Below are positions 22,503 to 27,407 of a stretch of 27,407 nucleotides of DNA, piece by piece; positions within the stretch are counted from its first letter, which is position 1, and every line of letters begins with the position of its first letter. The notes below the pieces were generated by a model. It was given only the letters and a program-made list of their open reading frames with translations. It was not told the DNA's origin and ran no database searches. The stretch comes from Burkholderiaceae bacterium. GTDB lineage: Bacteria > Pseudomonadota > Gammaproteobacteria > Burkholderiales > Burkholderiaceae. The position numbers and the translations under genes were made by a program. The stretch lies in the NCBI GenBank assembly GCA_947457745.1, contig CANGWT010000002.1:1-27407 (forward strand), written 5' to 3'.

Positions 22503-23186
22503 TTAGTTTAAGCGTAAGACCTCTGCGCCGGCAGGCGGCACAAAGGTAAAGCGATTGGCAGGGAGATTGACGTTGAGCTGGATCTTATCCAGCGTGACCA
22601 AAACCACACTTCCTAAGCCGTCAATGAGCTCTAGTGCTTTGGGTAGGCCATTGGCCATTCCAACTGAGATCTTGGTATACGGCAGGTCGTTACCATTTTT
22701 TGTATTGGGGATTTTCTTGGGCACCAGAGCAACCCATTTCATACCCAGACGATCTTCACCATCAACTAAATCAAAGTGCTGATCTAAAGAAGTCTCCCCA
22801 AATAGGATTGCAGCAGGAGTAGTTGCTAAAGCTTGACCTGCAGACCTAAAGGTAGCTTGATTTAAATCCTTATCCCACATAATAAGTTGCTTGCCATCGG
22901 CAATCAATTTTTGCTCATACGGCTTTTGGGTATCCCAAATAAATCGACCTGGGCGCTGAAATACAAAACGCCCTTGTGTTTGGCGAACGACTTTTAAACC
23001 TTTGTCTTGCGGCTCATTAGCTTTGGGTGCGCGCAACTGCTGCTGTACAAATTCCCCCTCAGCAGTTTTAGAATTGCGCACAAAGTGACGCAACTGCTCG
23101 GCCCCACTCTCGCTCTGCGCAAATACTATATTGGGAAATAAGAATACTGTGAGCCCTAAAGCCACTACCGAGAAAAATCTACACAA
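22503..23186 (-). CDS. lolA: Outer membrane lipoprotein carrier protein LolA
   Basis: A periplasmic chaperone that carries lipoproteins from the LolCDE complex to LolB. From the TTG start at 23186 it has 227 residues, beginning with a compact signal peptide (M-C-R-F-F-S-V-V-A-L-G-L, cleavage near V-F-A-Q). The mature part has family features: G-E-F-V-Q-Q-Q early, then R-F-V-F-Q-R-P-G-R-F-I-W and a K-P-Y-E-Q-K-L-I-A-D-G-K segment. An ATG at 23237 opens the same frame but lies inside ftsK and gives an odd 17-residue extension with a Glu before the hydrophobic core. A GAGG ribosome site at 23195-23198 overlaps the ftsK stop and is 8 nt before the TTG. Order ftsK-lolA-serS is conserved in many proteobacteria. 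Confidence 0.88.
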   Translation of the reverse strand: MCRFFSVVALGLTVFLFPNIVFAQSESGAEQLRHFVRNSKTAEGEFVQQQLRAPKANEPQDKGLKVVRQTQGRFVFQRPGRFIWDTQKPYEQKLIADGKQLIMWDKDLNQATFRSAGQALATTPAAILFGETSLDQHFDLVDGEDRLGMKWVALVPKKIPNTKNGNDLPYTKISVGMANGLPKALELIDGLGSVVLVTLDKIQLNVNLPANRFTFVPPAGAEVLRLN

Positions 23187-23194
23187 GGGGATGG

Positions 23195-23198
23195 CCTC
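23195..23198 (-). promoter_or_regulatory. Shine-Dalgarno sequence for lolA overlapping the ftsK stop
   Basis: On the minus strand GAGG is part of AATGAGG, whose TGA is the ftsK stop codon. It is 8 nt before the TTG at 23186. This couples lolA translation to ftsK termination. Confidence 0.6.
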
Positions 23199-25509
23199 AT
23201 TCAGAAGGACGATGAAGGATTTCGCGATTACCGCCATTACCCATCTTGGAAACTAAGCCGGCTTTCTCCATATCCTCGAGTAAGCGGGCTGCGCGGTTAT
23301 AACCAATGCGTAAGTGACGCTGAACCAAAGAGATCGATGGGCGCTTATTTTCTAAAACAATAGCTACTGCTTGGTCATACAAAGGATCAGCTTCGCCACC
23401 GCCTTCACCGGTTAGAGCGTCGATAGTCGATTCGTCAGCGCCTTCTAGAACGCCATCAATGTAGTTAGCCTCACTCTTCTCTTTGAGCCACTCGACCACG
23501 CGATGAACCTCGTCGTCAGAAACAAAGGCGCCATGGACGCGAACTGGTAAGCCAGTTCCTGGCGCCATATAGAGCATGTCACCCATACCAAGCAGCGCTT
23601 CAGCACCCTGTTGATCCAGAATCGTACGACTATCGATCTTGCTGCTCACCTGGAATGAAATGCGAGTTGGTACGTTAGCCTTAATCAGGCCGGTAATCAC
23701 ATCCACGCTAGGACGTTGCGTTGCTAAGACCAAATGAATACCTGCAGCACGTGCCTTTTGAGCAATCCGGGCAATTAACTCTTCGATCTTCTTACCGGAG
23801 ACCATCATCAAATCAGCCAACTCATCAATCACGATGACAATCACGGGGGCTTTATAGATTGGCTCCGGATCATCTGGAGTCAAGCTAAACGGATTGGTGA
23901 GCTTCTCACCTTTTTCTTCAGCCTCTAAGATTTTTTTATTGAAGCCGGCTAGGTTACGTACGCCAAACTTACTCATCAGCTTATAGCGACGCTCCATCTC
24001 ATTTACGGCCCAATTGAGAGCGTTAAACGCTTGCTTCATGTCAGTAACCACTGGACATAAGAGATGCGGAATCTTGTCGTACATTGCCATCTCGAGCATC
24101 TTCGGATCAATCATGATCAGACGCACTTCATCTGGCTTCGCCTTAAAGAGGATGGACAGAATCATAGCGTTGATACCAACGGACTTACCGGCACCAGTAG
24201 TACCCGCAACTAAGCAGTGTGGCATCTTTGCTAGGTCAGCAACAACGGGGCTACCTGAAATATCCTTACCCAAAGCAAGGGTCAAGTTAGAGTGGCTGTC
24301 GTTATAAACCTGAGAACTCAAAATCTCTGATAGGTAAACCGATTGTCGTGTTGGATTTGGTAACTCCAAGGCCATACAAGTTTTGCCTGGAATGGTTTCT
24401 ACCACACGCATGCTCACCACGCCTAACGAGCGCGCTAAGTCACGTGAGAGATTGACAATCTGACTACCCTTTACACCAACAGCGGGATCAATTTCGTAAC
24501 GAGTTACCACTGGACCTGGATAGGCTGCGATGACTTTCACTTCTACGTTGAACTCAGCTAACTTGCGTTCGATTAAGCGAGAAGTAAATTCCAAGACATC
24601 TGCTGAAATTGTTTCTTTTACTTCTGGTACAGGATCCAGTAGAGCCAAGGGCGGCAATTCTGAATCCGGAATATCCACAAATAGTGGCTGCTGTTTTTCA
24701 CGCTCCACACGGGCGCTCTTCGGAATTTCTACTGGAGCACGAACAATCTGCACCGGCTTAGCAATTTCCACCCGCCCGCGAAACTCTTCAACGAACTCTT
24801 CGCGCTCTTCAGCAGCCGCTTCACCTAATTTGCGATCTTCTTCGCTATCGCGACGCTCACGTATACGGTTGTAAGCAAGCTCAAGTGAGCGCCCTACTTT
24901 TTCAGCCACATCCAACCAAGAAAAGTGCAGAAATAAAGATAGTCCAGAACACAGAGTAAATAGCAACACTAGGGTGGAGCCCGTAAAACCTAGAGTCATC
25001 TGCAAGGGATCGCCAATGAGCTCTCCCAAAATACCGCCAGGAGGCCTAGGAAGCTCCCAGGCTAGAGAATGCATGCGAATAGACTCCAAAGCCATGCTAC
25101 TCAATAAAGTCAGCCCAAACCCCAACCAACGCACTAACAAAGAATCTGGTTTGGCATCTGGATCTGGCGGAAGAGGAGTGCTCCAAAGCTCACGCCAGCC
25201 AGTGAGAACTCGGCGGCCAAAAAGCATGACCCACCAAAATGCAGAAATACCGAAGATGTAGAGCAATAAGTCAGCCAAATAGGCTCCAAAACGCCCACCC
25301 AGGTTCTTGGGAGCCTCAAAGCTGGCATGGGACCAAGCTGGATCTGCTTTGGAATAAGTCACCAAAATAGCCAATAAACCCAAACAAAGCCCAAGAGAGA
25401 TAAACCAACGGGCTTCTAAAAGGAGGCGGGGCATCCTACCCTGCCCTTGATTCTCAGGGGGCTGGGGGCCTAAGGGAGTTTTTGACTTTGGGTATACGGT
25501 TCTTGCCAT
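23197..25509 (-). CDS. ftsK: DNA translocase FtsK
   Basis: A 770-residue, compact FtsK. Four membrane segments lie in the N-terminal part (about 34-53, 77-97, 125-145 and 172-197). A charged linker of roughly 100 residues follows (about 205-300), shorter than the long Pro/Gln linker of E. coli FtsK. The RecA-like motor has Walker A G-T-T-G-A-G-K-S at 436-443 and Walker B V-I-V-I-D-E-L-A-D ending at 566. The C-terminal winged-helix gamma domain (about 705-770) would read polar KOPS sequences and activate XerCD. It anchors at the division septum and pumps DNA in the terminus region. It is divergent from trxB across 39 bp and coupled to lolA downstream. Confidence 0.96.
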   Translation of the reverse strand: MARTVYPKSKTPLGPQPPENQGQGRMPRLLLEARWFISLGLCLGLLAILVTYSKADPAWSHASFEAPKNLGGRFGAYLADLLLYIFGISAFWWVMLFGRRVLTGWRELWSTPLPPDPDAKPDSLLVRWLGFGLTLLSSMALESIRMHSLAWELPRPPGGILGELIGDPLQMTLGFTGSTLVLLFTLCSGLSLFLHFSWLDVAEKVGRSLELAYNRIRERRDSEEDRKLGEAAAEEREEFVEEFRGRVEIAKPVQIVRAPVEIPKSARVEREKQQPLFVDIPDSELPPLALLDPVPEVKETISADVLEFTSRLIERKLAEFNVEVKVIAAYPGPVVTRYEIDPAVGVKGSQIVNLSRDLARSLGVVSMRVVETIPGKTCMALELPNPTRQSVYLSEILSSQVYNDSHSNLTLALGKDISGSPVVADLAKMPHCLVAGTTGAGKSVGINAMILSILFKAKPDEVRLIMIDPKMLEMAMYDKIPHLLCPVVTDMKQAFNALNWAVNEMERRYKLMSKFGVRNLAGFNKKILEAEEKGEKLTNPFSLTPDDPEPIYKAPVIVIVIDELADLMMVSGKKIEELIARIAQKARAAGIHLVLATQRPSVDVITGLIKANVPTRISFQVSSKIDSRTILDQQGAEALLGMGDMLYMAPGTGLPVRVHGAFVSDDEVHRVVEWLKEKSEANYIDGVLEGADESTIDALTGEGGGEADPLYDQAVAIVLENKRPSISLVQRHLRIGYNRAARLLEDMEKAGLVSKMGNGGNREILHRPSE

Positions 25510-25536
25510 GTTCTACCGATTGTAATCAAGCAATCC

Positions 25537-25542
25537 TATAAT
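25537..25542 (+). promoter_or_regulatory. Perfect -10 hexamer immediately upstream of trxB
   Basis: TATAAT is followed by TTGAAT and then the trxB ATG at 25549, so it ends 6 nt before the start codon. The in-frame TTG at 25543 abuts the hexamer and would lie upstream of the transcript start. No Shine-Dalgarno sequence and no clear -35 element are seen, which suggests a leaderless message. Confidence 0.55.
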
Positions 25543-25548
25543 TTGAAT

Positions 25549-26505
25549 ATGACTACAAATACCCCAAAACACTCCAAAGTCCTCATCCTCGGTTCAGGCC
25601 CTGCCGGCTACACAGCTGCGGTGTATGCAGCTCGAGCCAATTTGAGCCCCACCCTCGTCACTGGCCTCGCACAAGGCGGCCAATTAATGACCACTACGGA
25701 TGTAGAGAACTGGCCGGCTGACCCAGATGGCGTCCAAGGTCCAGAGCTTATGGATCGTTTTTTAAAGCATGCTGAACGCTTCAACACCAATATCATCTTT
25801 GATCATATTCACACTGCTGCTCTGACTGAAAAGCCAATCCGATTGGTTGGTGACTCCGGGACATACACCTGTGATGCTTTAATCATTTCTACAGGCGCTT
25901 CCGCTCAATATATTGGCCTTCCAAGTGAAGAAGCATTTATGGGTCGTGGCGTTTCTGGATGCGCAACTTGTGATGGATTCTTCTACCGCAATCAAGATGT
26001 TTGCGTAGTCGGTGGTGGTAACACTGCTGTTGAAGAGGCGCTCTACCTTACTGGGATTGCCAAAAAAGTTACGGTGATTCATCGGCGCGATAAATTCCGC
26101 GCAGAGCCTATTCTCAATGACCGACTCATGGCCAAAGTAGCTGAAGGCAAAGTCGAGCTCAAATTGAACTCCACACTCGATGAAGTCTTGGGCGATGAAA
26201 AAGGTGTCACTGGTGTTCGCATTAAAAAAGCCGATAGCAGCACAGAAGATATCGCTGTAACTGGTGCCTTTATTGCGATTGGCCACAAACCCAATACCGA
26301 GCTATTTATTGGTCAGCTCGATATGAACAACGGCTACATCAAGACACACTCCGGTTTGGAAGGCAATGCTACTGCTACCAACATCCCTGGCGTATTTGCA
26401 GCAGGCGATGTCCAGGACCATATTTACCGTCAAGCTATTACTAGTGCAGGCACTGGATGTATGGCTGCATTAGATGCCCAGCGCTACTTGGAGACTTTGG
26501 AGTAA
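25549..26505 (+). CDS. trxB: Thioredoxin-disulfide reductase
   Basis: A 318-residue low-molecular-weight thioredoxin reductase, the usual length. The FAD site is G-S-G-P-A-G-Y-T-A-A near the start. The redox-active C-A-T-C (140-143 counted from the TTG, 138-141 from ATG) is followed by D-G-F-F-Y. The NADPH site is V-G-G-G-N-T-A-V-E-E, and the C-terminal G-V-F-A-A-G-D-V closes on FAD. It uses NADPH to reduce thioredoxin in the cytoplasm. ATG at 25549 is chosen because it matches family N termini (M-T-T, then K-V-L-I-L-G-S-G); the TTG two codons earlier overlaps the promoter. It is divergent from ftsK and ends at a strong palindromic terminator. Confidence 0.96.
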   Translation: MTTNTPKHSKVLILGSGPAGYTAAVYAARANLSPTLVTGLAQGGQLMTTTDVENWPADPDGVQGPELMDRFLKHAERFNTNIIFDHIHTAALTEKPIRLVGDSGTYTCDALIISTGASAQYIGLPSEEAFMGRGVSGCATCDGFFYRNQDVCVVGGGNTAVEEALYLTGIAKKVTVIHRRDKFRAEPILNDRLMAKVAEGKVELKLNSTLDEVLGDEKGVTGVRIKKADSSTEDIAVTGAFIAIGHKPNTELFIGQLDMNNGYIKTHSGLEGNATATNIPGVFAAGDVQDHIYRQAITSAGTGCMAALDAQRYLETLE

Positions 26506-26525
26506 CACAGACTAAGCAAGGGACC

Positions 26526-26562
26526 AAATAAAAATGCCTAGCATTGCTAGGCATTTTTATTT
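26526..26562. terminator. Strong bidirectional terminator between trxB and hppA
   Basis: A perfect inverted repeat with 17-bp arms and a three-base loop (core ATGCCTAGC-ATT-GCTAGGCAT). A-rich and T-rich ends provide a T tract on either strand. It sits between the convergent trxB and hppA stop codons. Confidence 0.9.
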
Positions 26563-26583
26563 ACATTTTATTCTTCTAAATTG

Positions 26584-27407
26584 TCAGCGGCTCACCACTG
26601 GTAATAGCGGCACGATCAACAATGCCACGATGTTAATAATTTTGATGAGTGGGTTTACTGCAGGACCAGCAGTATCTTTGTAGGGGTCACCGACAGTATC
26701 ACCAGTGACCGCAGCCTTGTGGGCCTCAGAACCTTTACCGCCAAAATGGCCTTCTTCAATATATTTCTTGGCGTTATCCCAAGCGCCGCCACCAGTGCAC
26801 ATAGATATTGCGACAAACAAGCCCGTCACAATCGTGCCCATCAGCAAGCCACCCAAAGCAGCGGGTCCCAGTAAGAGACCTACTGCGATAGGAGCCACTA
26901 CGGGTAAAAGTGAAGGAACAATCATTTCCTTGATCGCGGCTGAGGTCAACATATCTACTGCTTTGCCGTACTCGGGTTTTGCAGTACCCTCCATAATTCC
27001 TGGGATCTCACGGAACTGACGGCGGACCTCTTCAACCACTGCACCAGCACAACGCCCGACCGCTTCCATTGCCATCGCACCAAACAAATATGGAATCATG
27101 CCACCAATAAAGAGGCCGATGATTACCATATGATCCGAGAGATCAAATGACACTTGCTGACCAATAGCCTCCAGCGCGTGGGTGTAATCCGCAAAGAGAA
27201 CTAGCGCAGCAAGACCTGCTGAACCAATCGCATATCCCTTGGTTACGGCCTTGGTCGTATTGCCCACCGCATCCAATGGATCTGTAATGTCACGAACCGA
27301 TTGCGGCATGCCAGCCATCTCTGCAATACCACCGGCATTATCTGTAATCGGACCATAGGCATCAAGAGCCACCACAATGCCAGCCATAGACAGCATCGCA
27401 GTCGCTG
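26584..27407 (-). CDS. hppA: Membrane-bound proton-pumping pyrophosphatase (C-terminal part, partial)
   Basis: The frame is open to the right edge, so only about the last 274 residues are seen. The pyrophosphate-site motif D-A-Y-G-P-I-T-D-N-A-G-G-I-A-E-M and the later G-G-A-W-D-N-A-K-K-Y-I-E-E-G and G-D-T-V-G-D-P-Y-K-D-T-A-G-P-A segments are diagnostic of H+-translocating membrane pyrophosphatases. Several membrane helices surround them, and a hydrophobic helix ends the protein. The enzyme uses pyrophosphate hydrolysis to pump protons across the inner membrane. The G-N-T-T-K-A sequence has Lys where K+-dependent enzymes have Ala, indicating the K+-independent subclass. The gene converges on trxB with a shared terminator. 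Confidence 0.95.
   Translation of the reverse strand, partial: ATAMLSMAGIVVALDAYGPITDNAGGIAEMAGMPQSVRDITDPLDAVGNTTKAVTKGYAIGSAGLAALVLFADYTHALEAIGQQVSFDLSDHMVIIGLFIGGMIPYLFGAMAMEAVGRCAGAVVEEVRRQFREIPGIMEGTAKPEYGKAVDMLTSAAIKEMIVPSLLPVVAPIAVGLLLGPAALGGLLMGTIVTGLFVAISMCTGGGAWDNAKKYIEEGHFGGKGSEAHKAAVTGDTVGDPYKDTAGPAVNPLIKIINIVALLIVPLLPVVSR

Overview
The window looks like a chromosomal segment of a free-living betaproteobacterium of the Burkholderiaceae, most like Polynucleobacter. This is inferred from moderate base composition, short intergenic gaps, a trxB / ftsK-lolA-serS block, a cbpA-cbpM pair, SlyX, a K+-independent-type proton pyrophosphatase and a lysine-rich histone-H1-like tail protein. 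I see no insertion sequence, prophage, integrase, CRISPR array or rRNA. No gene-free stretch exceeds 300 bases; the two longest (7376-7626 and 12188-12450) carry regulatory-looking sequence.

Layout. 1-1851: the 3' end of a 3-hydroxyacyl-CoA-dehydrogenase-like gene, then a UxaA/GarD sugar-acid dehydratase. 1983-4011: DnaJ-like CbpA, its modulator CbpM and a serine esterase. 4047-7375: ABC-F protein Uup (-), a small P-loop kinase-like protein (+) and porin OmpW (-), the last behind two perfect FNR-type boxes. 7627-11294: a COG2509 flavoprotein (-), yaeQ coupled to a PIN-domain gene (+) and a luciferase-like monooxygenase (-). 11328-13296: small + strand genes (DUF1653-like, slyX, a four-helix membrane protein) and a histone-tail/acidic-domain fusion. 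13307-17380: a ferric iron ABC transporter split over both strands: permease, binding protein and a small lipoprotein on -, ATPase on +. 17416-19081: a FolB-like protein, a glycosyltransferase and YggT. 19092-25509: a - strand block ftsK, lolA, serS, tRNA-Ser(CGA), recQ. 25549-27407: trxB (+) and the 3' part of hppA (-).

Main points. (1) Five genes (uup, yaeQ, the luciferase-like gene, yggT, trxB) have a -10-like hexamer ending only 5-6 nt before the start codon and little or no Shine-Dalgarno sequence, which suggests leaderless transcripts. (2) ompW has two perfect TTGAT-N4-ATCAA boxes 72 bp apart, the nearer at about -61.5 from a predicted start. (3) The protein at 12451-13296 joins an acid-free lysine-rich tail to an acidic domain I do not recognise. 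(4) The iron-binding-protein promoter has a Fur-like core on its -35 and a perfect 17-bp palindrome at its start site. (5) serS is followed by a serine tRNA gene, and rarA, which lies between lolA and serS in E. coli, is absent there. Several starts are revised from sequence: lolA (TTG), recQ (TTG), fbpA, cbpM, trxB and the glycosyltransferase. All functional calls rest on reading motifs by eye; no database search was possible.
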